Notes: generated by a model from the sequence alone, not told the origin. Shown: positions 34,019 through 44,009, counted from the first letter of the stretch. The stretch: 64,000 nucleotides of DNA from DATDAH01 sp963792205 (GCA_963792205.1 CAWBVI010000003.1:322320-386319); one strand, 5' to 3'. Made by a program: numbers and translations.

Positions 34019-35566
34019 GTGGACCGGTACGTCGCCGAAGGGTGGTGGACCGACGAGACCCTCGGCACCACCGTGGCCGGCGCCGTCGCCCGACTCGGCG
34101 ACTCCGAGTTCGCCGTTCACTCGAAGGTCCGGCCGTGGCGGGGCACGTTCGCCGACGTCGACCGCCTGGCGAGGTCCTTCGCCGCTTCGCTGCGGACCCG
34201 CGGCGTCGGCCCCGGAGACGTCGTCGTGTTCCAGCTCCCCAACTGGCTCGAGGCCGCCGTCACCTTCTGGGGTGCCGCCCAGCTGGGCGCGGTGGTCGTG
34301 CCGATCGTGCACAGCTACGGGCCGAAGGAGGTCCGCTACGTCCTCGACGTCGTGCGACCCGACGTCGTCGTGACCGCAGCGCGCTTCGGCCAGATCGACT
34401 ACCTCGCCACCTACGAGTCGCTCCTGGCCGACGACAACGTGACGCCGTGGTTCGTGGTCGGCGCGGACGGGCCGCTCCCTGACCGCGCCCGGCCCTTCGA
34501 CGAGCTCCTCGAGGCCGAGCCGCTGGAAGCCCCACTGCCTGCGGACCCGGACGCACCGGCCGTGATCGGGTTCACGTCGGGAACGACCCGGGACCCCAAG
34601 GGCGTGATCCACTCCCACCGCACCTTGGGTTGTGAGGTCCGCCAGCTCGAGGAGATGTCGCGTGCCGACGGACCGCCGATGGTGGTCGGTGCGCCGGTCG
34701 GGCACTTCATCGGGATGCTCAGCGGCCTGCTCATCCCGCTCCTCCGGGACCAGCCGATCAACCTGGTCGACGTCTGGGACCCGGGCGAGGTCCTGCGCAT
34801 CATGATCGACGAGCACCTCGGCCTCGGCGGCGGTGCCACCTTCTTCGTCACCAGCCTGCTCGACCACCCCGACGTCACCGACGAGCACATCGCGCTCATG
34901 CCCGCCGCGGGCATGGGGGGCTCCGTGGTGCCGGTGGCCGTCACCGAGCGGCTCACCGCGCTCGGGATCAAGGTCTTCCGCTCCTACGGCAGCACCGAGC
35001 ACCCGTCGATCACCGGCAGTGCTATCCACGAGCCCGAGGCGAAGCGGCTGCGGACGGACGGGCATCCCCTCCCCGGCGTCGAGATCCGCCTCGACGAGGC
35101 GGGCGAGATCTCCAGCCGGGGACCCGACCTCTTCCTCGGCTACACCGACCCGGCGCTCACGGCGGAGGTCTTCGACGACGAGGGCTGGTATCGCACCGGC
35201 GACGTCGGCGTGGTCGACGAGGACGGCTTCCTCACCATCACCGACCGCGTCTCCGACGTCATCATCCGGGGCGGCGAGAACATCAGCGCCCAGGAGGTCG
35301 AGGAGCTGCTGCTGCGCCTGCCATCGGTCTTGGAGGTGGCCGTCGTCGCCGCTCCGGACGCCCGACTCGGCGAGCACGCCGCCGCGCTCATCCGGATGGC
35401 GCCGGCGGCGACCCCACCGACGCTCGATGACGTCCGGTCGCACCTCGCCGCGATCGGCCTGGCCAAGCAGAAGTGGCCCGAGTCGATCCACGTGGTCGAC
35501 GACTTCCCCCGCACACCGTCGGGCAAGGTGCAGAAGTTCAAGCTCCGTCAACAGCTGCGGGGGTGA
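34019..35566 (+). CDS. AMP-dependent acyl-CoA synthetase (FadD-like)
   Basis: A 515-residue ANL enzyme. Motifs: GFTSGTTRDPKGVIHSH (about 181-197), YGSTEHPS, GWYRTGDVGVVDEDGFL, RVSDVIIRGGENISAQEVEE and the C-terminal catalytic lysine in RTPSGKVQKFKLRQ. It should activate a carboxylic acid to its CoA ester. GTG 34019 is taken as start; the upstream in-frame codons TIASERDWPLRRVPPELVDR look genuine for this family but have no standard start after a TAG at 33947, so a CTG start near 33959 or an indel is possible. The stop overlaps the next gene by GTGA. Confidence 0.88.
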   Translation: MDRYVAEGWWTDETLGTTVAGAVARLGDSEFAVHSKVRPWRGTFADVDRLARSFAASLRTRGVGPGDVVVFQLPNWLEAAVTFWGAAQLGAVVVPIVHSYGPKEVRYVLDVVRPDVVVTAARFGQIDYLATYESLLADDNVTPWFVVGADGPLPDRARPFDELLEAEPLEAPLPADPDAPAVIGFTSGTTRDPKGVIHSHRTLGCEVRQLEEMSRADGPPMVVGAPVGHFIGMLSGLLIPLLRDQPINLVDVWDPGEVLRIMIDEHLGLGGGATFFVTSLLDHPDVTDEHIALMPAAGMGGSVVPVAVTERLTALGIKVFRSYGSTEHPSITGSAIHEPEAKRLRTDGHPLPGVEIRLDEAGEISSRGPDLFLGYTDPALTAEVFDDEGWYRTGDVGVVDEDGFLTITDRVSDVIIRGGENISAQEVEELLLRLPSVLEVAVVAAPDARLGEHAAALIRMAPAATPPTLDDVRSHLAAIGLAKQKWPESIHVVDDFPRTPSGKVQKFKLRQQLRG

Positions 35567-36741
35567 CGGACGTGGCGATCGAGGGCATCGGGCCGCTGCG
35601 GGCGGCCGATGAGGGCCTCAACCACCAGATCGTGGACACCTTCGCCACGGTCGCCGAGTCGGATCTCGCCTGGACCGAGAAGATCTGGGCGTCGATCGCC
35701 CGCACCGACGGCTCGCTGCAGGTCGACTTCGGCCTCGGCCAGTACCACAACCGGGGCATCGTCGACGGCTTCGGCGGGGTGTCCCGGGGCAACGAGCAGT
35801 GGACCGTGCGGGGCAGCCGTGAGCTGGCCACCGCGCCCGAAGCAGCGGCCGTCGGCCCCATCCGCTACGAGATCGTCGAGCCGCTGCAGCAGGTGCGCTG
35901 CATCCTCGAGCCCAACGACATCCAGCCCGTCGCGTTCGACGTGACCCTCGCCGCGGTGACCCCGCCCTTCTTCGAAGCGCGCAACCACGTCCGGAACCGT
36001 CGGACCAACCGGGTGGATGTCGACGTCGTCCGCTACCACCAGGGCGGCTGGGCCCACGGCGAGGTCATGGTCGACGGGGAGACCCACACGGTGAGCCCGG
36101 AGGAGTGGTTCGGCTTCCGCGACCACTCGTGGGGGATCCGCCAGGCCATCGGGGTCGCCCCCGGCGACCTCATCAAGAGCACGAGGGAGCCCCCGAGACC
36201 GGGGTCGATCCAGGGCGGCATGAAGTGGACACCGTCGTTCTTCCGGCGCCCCGACGGCTCGTACTACGAGTGCGCCATCTTCGTGACCGAGGGGGTGTGG
36301 CACTACACCTCCGCCTACATCAACGAGGGCGACGGTGCGCAGCACCGGGTCCGGTCGGTGGTGCCCACCTTCGAGTACGACCCCCGCACTCGCTACCCCG
36401 AGCGGGGCACGCTCGATCTCACCATGGAGGACGGCACGAAGCGCCTGATCGACGTCGAGGTGCTGGGCGACTCCGGCTTCCGGCTCAAGGCCGCCGGCTA
36501 CGGATCGTGGAAGGACCACATCCACGGCACCTGGCGCGGGCGCCTGGACCTGGACGGCGAGTACATCGCCGACTGCTCCGACGAGGAGCACCTCCCGCTG
36601 CTCGGCCAGCTCCGGGACCTGCCCGTCAGGGTGCGAGAGGGCGACGCCGAGGGCTACGGCATCCTCGAGAGCATCATCAGCGGCACGTGGCCCGACCTCG
36701 GCCTCACCGCCGAGTCGGACCACCAGGTCTCGTACGGGTGA
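35563..36741 (+). CDS. Conserved protein with CrtC/AttH-like (lipocalin-type) features
   Basis: A 392-residue protein with no signal peptide. The conserved-looking central piece EEWFGFRDHSWGIRQ resembles the RDRSWG segment in hydroxyneurosporene synthase (CrtC)/AttH-like double-lipocalin proteins, and the rest is beta-rich (GRLDLDGEYIADCSDEEH). It may therefore act on a hydrophobic acyl or isoprenoid substrate. GTG 35563 overlaps the stop of the acyl-CoA synthetase, so both are made together, which supports a shared lipid-like substrate. Family assignment is by eye and tentative; annotation as hypothetical would also be fair. Confidence 0.55.
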   Translation: MTDVAIEGIGPLRAADEGLNHQIVDTFATVAESDLAWTEKIWASIARTDGSLQVDFGLGQYHNRGIVDGFGGVSRGNEQWTVRGSRELATAPEAAAVGPIRYEIVEPLQQVRCILEPNDIQPVAFDVTLAAVTPPFFEARNHVRNRRTNRVDVDVVRYHQGGWAHGEVMVDGETHTVSPEEWFGFRDHSWGIRQAIGVAPGDLIKSTREPPRPGSIQGGMKWTPSFFRRPDGSYYECAIFVTEGVWHYTSAYINEGDGAQHRVRSVVPTFEYDPRTRYPERGTLDLTMEDGTKRLIDVEVLGDSGFRLKAAGYGSWKDHIHGTWRGRLDLDGEYIADCSDEEHLPLLGQLRDLPVRVREGDAEGYGILESIISGTWPDLGLTAESDHQVSYG

Positions 36742-36859
36742 GCGATCCGGTCCCCGAGCACGCAGGCGCGTCAACCCTCGGCGGCCAGATCCCCGCGGGA
36801 ATGGCGACACGATGGGCCCGTCCGTCGGTCCAGGAAGGTGTCCCTGTCAGGAGCCGTCC

Positions 36860-37711
36860 GTGACCACCACCACTGTCGAGACCCGCCGCATCGCCTTCGA
36901 CTACCCGACGGCGGCCAGCCTCCCCCGCCACTTCGTGTCCGGCGACCCGGCCATGAGCCACGTCGTGGCGATGCTCTCGGCCATGTTCCCGGACGGCGAG
37001 GACTTCTTCGTTCGCTCCGTGCGCGCGTTGCGGGACGAGGTCACCGACCCGACGCTGCGTGCGCTCGTGAAGGGGTTCATCGGCCAGGAGGCGATGCACG
37101 GCCGTGAGCACCGGGCCTTCAACGAGCGGCTCGCCGCCCTGGGTTACCCGACGAAGGGGGTGGAGCGGTTCGTCGACTGGAGCCTGCGCCTCCGCGAGCG
37201 GATCTGGGGCCCTCGAGCCAACCTGGCCGTCACCGCCGCCCTCGAGCACTACACCGCCACGCTGGCCGAAGTCCTCCTCGCGGACGAAGGCGCCCGGGCC
37301 CGCTTCGACGTGCCCGAGGTCCGGTCGCTCCTCCTCTGGCACGCCCTGGAGGAGTCGGAGCACAAGGCCGTGGCCTTCGACGTCTACCGCCACGTCGGAG
37401 GCAGCGAGCGCCTGCGCCGGTTGATGATGGACCTGACCACGGTCCTCTTCCTGTTGGTGCTGCTGGTCACGACGTCGATCTCGATCCTGCGGGACCCGAC
37501 GACCCGCCGGCACCCGCTGGAGATGGCCCGCAGCGTCGCCGGACTGCGACACACGCCGTTCGTCAGCCGGGACGTGCGCCAGCGGATCCGGGCCTACAAC
37601 CGCGAGGGCTTCCACCCCGACGACAACGACGCCGGCGCACTCGTCGAGCAGTGGCGTGACGAGCTGTTCGGGTCCGATGGCGTGCTCGTCGACCGCCTCC
37701 GCACCGGCTGA
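36860..37711 (+). CDS. Predicted metal-dependent hydrolase (PF10118-like, diiron-type helices)
   Basis: A 283-residue, mainly helical protein. Metal-ligand-like motifs occur in the pattern of a ferritin-like four-helix bundle: GQEAMHGREHRAF, ALEHYTATLAE and LWHALEESEHKAVAF. One membrane-type helix follows (TTVLFLLVLLVTTSISIL). These features match the predicted metal-dependent hydrolase family PF10118, whose reaction is unknown. GTG 36860 (VTTTTVETRRIAF) has AGGAG seven bases upstream and is preferred over the longer ATG frame. It lies downstream of the acyl-CoA synthetase pair on the same strand with a 118-bp gap. Confidence 0.8.
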   Translation: MTTTTVETRRIAFDYPTAASLPRHFVSGDPAMSHVVAMLSAMFPDGEDFFVRSVRALRDEVTDPTLRALVKGFIGQEAMHGREHRAFNERLAALGYPTKGVERFVDWSLRLRERIWGPRANLAVTAALEHYTATLAEVLLADEGARARFDVPEVRSLLLWHALEESEHKAVAFDVYRHVGGSERLRRLMMDLTTVLFLLVLLVTTSISILRDPTTRRHPLEMARSVAGLRHTPFVSRDVRQRIRAYNREGFHPDDNDAGALVEQWRDELFGSDGVLVDRLRTG

Positions 37712-37798
37712 TCGGTCCGGTGGCCGACGCGCGACTTCAGATCGGTACCGGTGTGCGCCGATGGCTAGAACGCCCGTTGTCGATCCCGAAGGGTGGAG

Positions 37799-38407
37799 AT
37801 GTCTCGTCGATGGTTCGTCGCGGCCGGCGCGGTGCTCGCCAGCGGCGCGCTCCTGGGACCCGTGCCCGCGGGGGCGGGGGATCCGGCCGGTGACATCAGG
37901 ATGCGCGACAACCGGTACGACCCGGCGGTCGCGGTCGTGGGCCAGGGCCAGACCGTGGAGTTCACGAACTTCGGCCAGGTGGCGCACGACGCCCGGGACG
38001 GCACGGGCCTCGACCTCTTCAGCACCGACTACCTGGAGGCACCGGAGACGGAGACGATCGGGCCGCTGCCGGGCGCGGGTGGCTACCGGTACTACTGCAC
38101 CTTCCACCCGGAGATGGTCGGGCAGGTCCGCGTGCCCGTGAGGGTCAGCCGCACGCAGAGCCCGGCCGGCTCGCGGGTCACGGTCCGATGGGCGGCGGGC
38201 CGCGCCCCCACCGGTCTCGTGTTCGACGTCCAACGCCGCCGCCCGGGCACTGGCCGTTTCGTCGACTGGCGCTCCGGGGTCACCGCGGCCGCAGCGCCGT
38301 TCTGGCCCTCGGCGCGCGGGCAGTGGGCCATCCGTGCTCGCGTCCGCCAGGAGGCGGGCGATGCGTCCTCCGCCTGGTCACCGGCGAGGGCGATTCGCGT
38401 CACCTGA
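37799..38407 (+). CDS. Exported cupredoxin-like (plastocyanin/azurin-type) copper protein
   Basis: About 202 residues. A secretion signal (RRWFVAAGAVLASGALLGPV, ending AGAG) is followed by a blue-copper domain (about 30-115): the first ligand His in FGQVAHDARDG, then YYCTFHPEMVGQV, giving Cys, His and Met ligands in type 1 order. The C-terminal part (TVRWAAGRAPTGLVFDVQRR, ending WSPARAIRV) looks like a fibronectin-III-like beta domain. It probably carries electrons or binds copper outside the membrane. ATG 37799 is chosen over GTG 37793 because it leaves room for the GAAGG ribosome site. Confidence 0.85.
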   Translation: MSRRWFVAAGAVLASGALLGPVPAGAGDPAGDIRMRDNRYDPAVAVVGQGQTVEFTNFGQVAHDARDGTGLDLFSTDYLEAPETETIGPLPGAGGYRYYCTFHPEMVGQVRVPVRVSRTQSPAGSRVTVRWAAGRAPTGLVFDVQRRRPGTGRFVDWRSGVTAAAAPFWPSARGQWAIRARVRQEAGDASSAWSPARAIRVT

Positions 38408-38485
38408 AGCCGGCCCTCTGAAGTTGTCAAGGTGCGGTGGCCGGCGTGGCGGGGCCAGTGGCCGGCGGTCAGGTCGTCTGCCGGG

Positions 38486-39835
38486 TCATTCGGTTGGCGG
38501 AGGTGGCCCGGCATCGGGCCCGAATCTTCGCCACCCCTCGTCGGGATCGTCGGGGGGTGGGTCGTTCTTGTGGTTGGTCTTCCAGATGTTGTGGGTGTGG
38601 CAGAGGCACTGGCCGTTGTCGGCGTCGGTGCGCCCTCCGTCGTCCCACTCGATGATGTGGTCGCCTTGGAGTTGGCGTCCGGTGCGGTCACAGCCGTAGG
38701 GGTGCTGGCAGCGACGGGACAAGAGCCGGAACAGCTGGGCTTGGGCCCGGCTGAACAGGCGGCGGGCGTGCCCGTAGCGCAGGACCTCGCCCTCGGGGTC
38801 GAAGAGGACGCCACGGACGGTGCCGGTGAGCACCGCCAACAGGATCGTGTTGACGGTGACGACCGTGCCGTCCTCGAGCTCATGGAGGCTGTCGTCGTCG
38901 TACTCGAGGTCGTCGAGATCGACCGGCTCGCCGCCGCCGAGGGCGTCGATGAGGCGTTGGAGGACCTTCTCGAGCGTCCCGAGGTCGGCGAGGACATTGA
39001 GACAGATCGGCGCCGCACCAAGCTCGGTGTCGCCGAAGGCGGCGGAGCGGCGGGCCATGAGCTCCATGGCGTCGAGGCGGCGCTGGCCGGCGCTGCGGCG
39101 CAGCTCAGAGGCCAGCGGGGCCCGGCCGAGCCGGTCGCGGGCCTCGGCCCGGTCTTCTTCGAGCAGGTGATCGGTGAGGCGTTGGAGCTCGGCCTGCCAG
39201 GGCACGAACCCCAACCCGTCGAACTCGGCCTTGACCCTGCCCCCGCCGCCCGGTGCCCGCGAGCTGCTGGCGTGCCGGTCCTCGTGCGCTCGGCGTTCGC
39301 GCTCCGCGGCGTCGGCGGGGGCGGCGCGGACGATCCAGTACTCGACGGTGCGCTCGAAGTCGTCGAACCGTTGCCGGCCGGCCAGCTCGACCAGATCGGC
39401 CTCCAGCTGCGGCGAAGACCTCCTCGCCGATCAGCTCCTGGGCCCGGGCCAGGACCTGGAGGTGGTCGACGGTGATCGCGCCGTCGACCAAGGCGTCCGC
39501 GGCGAGCGCAAGGTCGGCCATCCAGCCGCCCAGGCGGCGAGCCCGGGCGGCGGCGGGGCCCTTCTCGCGGGTGTGGTGCTTGCGCCAGTCCACCGAGGAC
39601 CCGTGCCCCTCGGCCCGGTACTCGGCGGTCGGCTTCGAACTCCCGGACCACGGTCGCCTCGAAGGCGTCGAACTTGTTGCGCAGCCGGCGACACCGCCGC
39701 CAGCGCGGCGGCCTTGTCCTGGGAGGAGGCGCCGACCAGCGAGGTCTTGTTGGCCAGGTCGAGGTGGTGCTCCAGGTCGTCGATCTCGCTGGACACGCCG
39801 GGCACCTCCTCCCGGAGACGAACATGTGTTCTCAA
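38486..39835 (-). pseudogene. DUF222/HNH endonuclease gene with at least three frameshifts
   Basis: The parts of one protein occur in order in different frames: EIDDLEHHLDLANKTSLVGA (from about 39835), RLRNKFDAFEATVVREFEAD (shift near 39690), AEYRAEGHGSSVDWRKHHTR to VLARAQELIGEEVF (shift near 39630), and LEADLVELAGRQRFDDFERT with the rest (shift near 39418). The C-terminal 240 residues are intact, with a complete HNH motif: CDRTGRQLQGDHIIEWDDGG, then LCHTHN. DUF222/HNH genes are multi-copy selfish-like elements in actinobacteria, and several are decayed. Three breaks in one gene fit decay, but indel errors cannot be excluded. Confidence 0.82.
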
Positions 39836-39902
39836 TCAACATATCATCTCACACACGATCGTCAACACCTCAGGCAAGAAGTCTCTCTGGCCGGGACCCG
39901 CG

Positions 39903-42900
39903 CTAGTCGGCGAGATCGTCGAGGAGGGACTTGGCCTCCCGGAGGTCGGCGGTCGCGAAGCCCTCGCTGAGCCGTTCGTAGGCCTCCCCCACCAGCCTTC
40001 GGGCGTCCTCCGCCTTGCCCTGGCTGCGCCAGAGCTGGCCCAGGCGCAGCGCCGCGCGCAGCTGGAGCATCGGCGCGTCCACCACTGCGGCCTCGTCCAC
40101 CGCCCGCTGCAACCAGACCTCGACCTCCGCCTCGCGCTCGGGCGCGACGGCGCGGAGCAGCTCTCCTCGCTGGTGGAGGAACTCCGACGCGAGCGTCTGG
40201 CCCTCGCTCGTGCTGGCGATCTCGATGGCCTCGTCCTCGAGGGCCAGGCCTTCCTCGGGACGACCGGCCGCTCCGCAGGCTCGGGCGTGGATGTGCAAGA
40301 GGAGGGGCCAGAAGACCGGAGGGGTCTGGAGCCGCTGGTAGGTGCTCAGGGCGGCTCGGACGAGCGCGAGCCCCTCCTCCTCCCGCCCGTTCTCGACGAG
40401 CGCGGCACCGCGGAGGCATGAGCTCACCGCCCTCCAGAGCTGGAAGTCGTGCTCCTCGGCCACGTCGATCACGGCCCGGGCACAAGCTTCGACCTCATCG
40501 GGCTCACGCCGCCAGAGGTGGATCAGGCCGGTGTGGAAGTTCGCGTACGCGACGCTCGACGGATGGTCGAGCTCCTCGGCGAGGGCGATCGCCTGGTGGC
40601 CCCGCTCGCGGGCCCGGTCGGGGAAGCCGAGCATCCACAGGACCATCGCCGAGGTCGTGAAGCAGACCACCCCGGAGTTGTTGCCGAGCTGGAACGGTCG
40701 AGTGGCGTGCTTCTGCCGGTCAAAGGCGGCGATGCCCCTCTCCAAGTTCTCCATCCCTGATTGGAGCTGACCGAGGAAGGCCATGCTGACCCCCAGCACG
40801 AGGTGCCCCTCGATCCGCGCGTCGGCGTCGTCCCGGCGCTCGGCCAGGCCGAGCATCTGCTCGGCGGTCGCCGCGGCCTTGGCGAACTCGGACCGGTAGA
40901 CGTAGTAGCTCGAGAGCCCGCGGAGGACGGGGAGCAGCTCGGGCACCTCACCGTGCCCCGCGCAGAGCTCGAGGGCGCGGGTGAAGGCATCCTCGACCTC
41001 CTCGGTCATGCCTCGGACCACCATCAGGACCCGCGCCAGGCTCGTCTGGAGCGTGATCTCCTCGAGGACGCGCTCCGGCGTGGACGGGGTGGAGCCCAAC
41101 ACGTCCAGGAGGTCGGTGGTCAGGGAAACCGTCGCGTAGTACCAGCCCTTCGCGTCGTACAGGAGCCACAGGCTGTCGGTGAGCCTCCCGAGCTGCTCGA
41201 CGTCCTTCTCGTCGACCCAGTGGCGCCAAGCCGTCCGCACGTTTTCGATGTCGGTGACCATCCGGCCCGCCGCCGCGTGTCGCTCCGGACCGGTGAGCTC
41301 CGCCCACCTCGCGCTGGTCCACTCGGCGAACCAAGCGGCATGGGCGCGGCGAACGGCCCGGGCCAGGACGGGGTCGTCCTCGAGCCGCGCCGCGGCGAAC
41401 TCCCTGATCGTCAGCAGCATGTGCAATCGGGACCCGTCGGAGCCGCCGTCCACCCGACGGACCAGGCTCTTGTCGACGAGCGAGCTGACGGCCTCGAGCA
41501 CGTCGACCTCCGGACCGCCGTCGACGCGTCCGGCCACCTCCTCGACCGCCTCGAGGCTGGCGCCCGAGAACACCGAGAACAGGCCGAAGAGCCACTGCTC
41601 ACCGTCGTCGAGCAGCGCATAGCTCCAGCCGATGGTGTCCTGCAGGGTGCGCTGGCGCGCCGGCGCGTCGCGTGGTCCACCCTTCAGGAGGTCCAAGCGA
41701 CTCCCGAGCCGTTCGACGAGCGCCTCCGGCGAGAGGAGCCCCAGCCTGGCGGTGGCCAACTCGATCGCGAGCGGCAGGCCGTCGAGACCGAGGCAGAGCT
41801 CGGCCACTGCCTGTGCGTTCTCCTCGGTCAGCCGGAAGTCGGGCTGGACGGCTCGGGCCCGCTCGACGAACAGCTGCACCGCGTCGGTTCCCGCAATGCG
41901 CTCGACGGAGATCTGGTCGTCGTCGGTCCGGGGCAGCGCCAGCGGTGGCACGGGGAAGACCTGTTCGCCGCTCACCCGCAGCGCCTCCCGGGTGGTCACC
42001 AGCAGCGTGAGGCGGTCGCAGACCTGGAGCAGCTGGTTCACCACGGGGGCGGCCGCCAACACCTGCTCGAAGTTGTCGAGGACGAGCAGCGTGCGCTGGT
42101 CACCGATCTGGTCCTTCAGGTCGTCGAGCAGCGTCCGATCGGGACGCTCCTCGAGCAGACCGACGGCGTGGGCCGTGAGGGCGAGGACGGACTCGAGGTC
42201 ACGACTCTCCGAGAGGTCGACGAGGTAGACCCGGTCCCCGTAGGCCTCACGGAGGCGACTCGCGACCTCGAGCGCCAACCTGGTCTTGCCCGTGCCCCCC
42301 GGGCCCAACAAGGTGACCAGGCGCGCCTCGCCGAGGAGGTCCTCGACCTGCTGGAGCTCCCGACTCCTCCCCACGAAGCGATTGAGGGCGGCGGGGAGGT
42401 TGCTGGGCACGGTGCTCAGCGTCATCAGCGGCGGGAACGACTCGGGCAGATCCGGGACGACGAGCTGCCAGAGGTGCTCGGGTTCGAGCAGGCCCTTGAG
42501 CTGGTGTCGACCGAGGTCTCGCAGGCTCACATCGTCGGGCAGGTCGCCCCGAACCTGGATCGCCGTGCTGTCCGACAGCACGACCTGCCCGCCGTGGCCG
42601 GCCGACATCACCCGCTGCACCCGGGCCATCGTCGAGTACCCCGTGTACCCCCCGGCCCGATCGCCCTCGGTCTCGGCGCGAGCCGTCCCCGTGTTGAGCC
42701 CCATCCGCGCCCTGATCGGGGCGGGGGCCCACGGTTCGGCGAGCAGGAGGCGCTGCGCGTCGAGCGCCGCACCGAGAGCGTCGCCCGCCGTGTGGAAGGC
42801 GACGCAGAAGGCGTCGCCGACGATCTGGAACACCAAACCGTCGTGACCCTCGACCGCCTGCCTGAGGATGGTGTTGTGACGTTCGAGCAGCGCCGGAAAC

Positions 42901-43085
42901 GCGTCCGGGTACCGCTGAGCCAGGTCGCTGCTCGCCTCGATGTCGGTGAACAGGAAGGTCACCGTGCCACTGGGGGCGCGCCCGGACGTCGTGCCCGGTC
43001 GCTCGCCGCCCGCCTTCCGATGCGTCACCGATCTGCCCCCGTCACCCTTCACGCCCTCCACGAGGGTCGCGCATCGGCCCATCAT
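39903..43085 (-). CDS. Class III cyclase-like domain fused to NB-ARC ATPase and TPR regulator
   Basis: A 1060-residue protein. Class III nucleotide cyclase domain (about 40-195) with metal-binding D48 (FLFTDIEASS) and D91 (QIVGDAFCVAF). In the stretch TGYSTMARVQRVMSAGHGGQ the catalytic asparagine of the NxxxR motif appears to be alanine (A154), while the arginine (R158) is kept, so cyclase activity may be lost. An ATPase domain follows with Walker A GPGGTGKT (261-268), LLVLDNFEQV and GLPLAIELATARL, then a long TPR-like helical half. Such proteins are predicted signalling or transcription-related switches; no DNA-binding domain is evident. Confidence 0.85.
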   Translation of the reverse strand: MMGRCATLVEGVKGDGGRSVTHRKAGGERPGTTSGRAPSGTVTFLFTDIEASSDLAQRYPDAFPALLERHNTILRQAVEGHDGLVFQIVGDAFCVAFHTAGDALGAALDAQRLLLAEPWAPAPIRARMGLNTGTARAETEGDRAGGYTGYSTMARVQRVMSAGHGGQVVLSDSTAIQVRGDLPDDVSLRDLGRHQLKGLLEPEHLWQLVVPDLPESFPPLMTLSTVPSNLPAALNRFVGRSRELQQVEDLLGEARLVTLLGPGGTGKTRLALEVASRLREAYGDRVYLVDLSESRDLESVLALTAHAVGLLEERPDRTLLDDLKDQIGDQRTLLVLDNFEQVLAAAPVVNQLLQVCDRLTLLVTTREALRVSGEQVFPVPPLALPRTDDDQISVERIAGTDAVQLFVERARAVQPDFRLTEENAQAVAELCLGLDGLPLAIELATARLGLLSPEALVERLGSRLDLLKGGPRDAPARQRTLQDTIGWSYALLDDGEQWLFGLFSVFSGASLEAVEEVAGRVDGGPEVDVLEAVSSLVDKSLVRRVDGGSDGSRLHMLLTIREFAAARLEDDPVLARAVRRAHAAWFAEWTSARWAELTGPERHAAAGRMVTDIENVRTAWRHWVDEKDVEQLGRLTDSLWLLYDAKGWYYATVSLTTDLLDVLGSTPSTPERVLEEITLQTSLARVLMVVRGMTEEVEDAFTRALELCAGHGEVPELLPVLRGLSSYYVYRSEFAKAAATAEQMLGLAERRDDADARIEGHLVLGVSMAFLGQLQSGMENLERGIAAFDRQKHATRPFQLGNNSGVVCFTTSAMVLWMLGFPDRARERGHQAIALAEELDHPSSVAYANFHTGLIHLWRREPDEVEACARAVIDVAEEHDFQLWRAVSSCLRGAALVENGREEEGLALVRAALSTYQRLQTPPVFWPLLLHIHARACGAAGRPEEGLALEDEAIEIASTSEGQTLASEFLHQRGELLRAVAPEREAEVEVWLQRAVDEAAVVDAPMLQLRAALRLGQLWRSQGKAEDARRLVGEAYERLSEGFATADLREAKSLLDDLAD

Positions 43086-43139
43086 GCCGCTCGCTCCCGG
43101 GGTCTAGGGACGGAGCCCCTCCGAGCCGCGACCTGAGGG

Positions 43140-44009
43140 TCAGGTCCGGGTGAGGGCGGCGACGCCGTCGAGCCGGGCGAGCTTGTGCGGGTTGCGGATG
43201 GCGTAGATGCGCGTGATCCGACCGTTCTCGACGGCCAGGCTCACCGCGGTGTCGAGCTCGCCGCCGATGTCGATCCGGCCGGCGGGTGACCCGTTGAGCC
43301 AGATGGCCTTCGCCTCGAAGTCCAGTTGGCGGGCCGCGCCCATCAGGAGGCCGGCCACCCGGTCCGCACCCTTGATCGGATGGCGGGCCGCGGCGACCAA
43401 GCCGCCCCCGTCGGCCACGATGACGACGTCGGGCGCGAGGATGTCGAGGAGGCCTTGCAGGTCGCCGTCTCGGATGGCGGCGAGGAACCGGTCCACGGCC
43501 TCCTGCTGCTCGGTCGTGCTGACCGGCATCCGCGGGCGCCGAGCGGCGACGTGGTCGCGTGCCCGGTGGGCGATCTGGCGGACCGCGGCCGGTGACTTGT
43601 CGACCGCCTCGGCGATCTCGTCGTAGGGGGTCTCGAACACCTCGCGCAGCACGAACACGGCACGCTCCGCGGGACCGAGCGTCTCGAGCACGGTGAGCAT
43701 CGCGATCGACAGGCTCTCGGCGAGCTCGACGTCTGCGGCGACGTCGGGGCTCGTCACCAGCGGCTCCGGCAGCCATTCGCCGACGTACTCCTCGCGCCGT
43801 CGCGCCAGGGTTCGCAATCGGTTCAACGCCTGACGGGTGACGATGCGGACCAGGTAGGCCCGCGGGTCGCGCACCACCGAGTGGTCGACGTCGGCCCACC
43901 GCAGCCAGGTCTCCTGGACGACGTCCTCGGCGTCCGCGGCGGAGCCGAGCATCTCGTAGGCGACGGTGAACAGCAGGCTGCGGTGGTGCGCGAACGCGTC
44001 CTCGCTCAT
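43140..44009 (-). CDS. sigJ: SigJ-type ECF sigma factor with C-terminal SnoaL domain
   Basis: A 289-residue ECF41-like sigma factor. Region 2 is AYEMLGSAADAEDVVQETWL, with region 4 in LGPAERAVFVLREVFETPYD and VDKSPAAVRQIAHRARDHV. The C-terminal SnoaL-like domain (about 180-289, DGDLQGLLDILAPDVVIVAD) is the built-in regulator of this group. ATG 44009 overlaps the stop of the carboxymuconolactone decarboxylase-like gene by ATGA. This pairing with an upstream CMD-family gene is a known ECF41 arrangement, and the sigma factor usually controls the CMD gene, so autoregulation is likely. Confidence 0.88.
   Translation of the reverse strand: MSEDAFAHHRSLLFTVAYEMLGSAADAEDVVQETWLRWADVDHSVVRDPRAYLVRIVTRQALNRLRTLARRREEYVGEWLPEPLVTSPDVAADVELAESLSIAMLTVLETLGPAERAVFVLREVFETPYDEIAEAVDKSPAAVRQIAHRARDHVAARRPRMPVSTTEQQEAVDRFLAAIRDGDLQGLLDILAPDVVIVADGGGLVAAARHPIKGADRVAGLLMGAARQLDFEAKAIWLNGSPAGRIDIGGELDTAVSLAVENGRITRIYAIRNPHKLARLDGVAALTRT

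Noticed and set aside
40761..43136. 791-codon frame opposite the cyclase-ATPase gene
   Set aside because: Low-complexity acidic and histidine-rich sequence; the opposite strand has clear domains and motifs.
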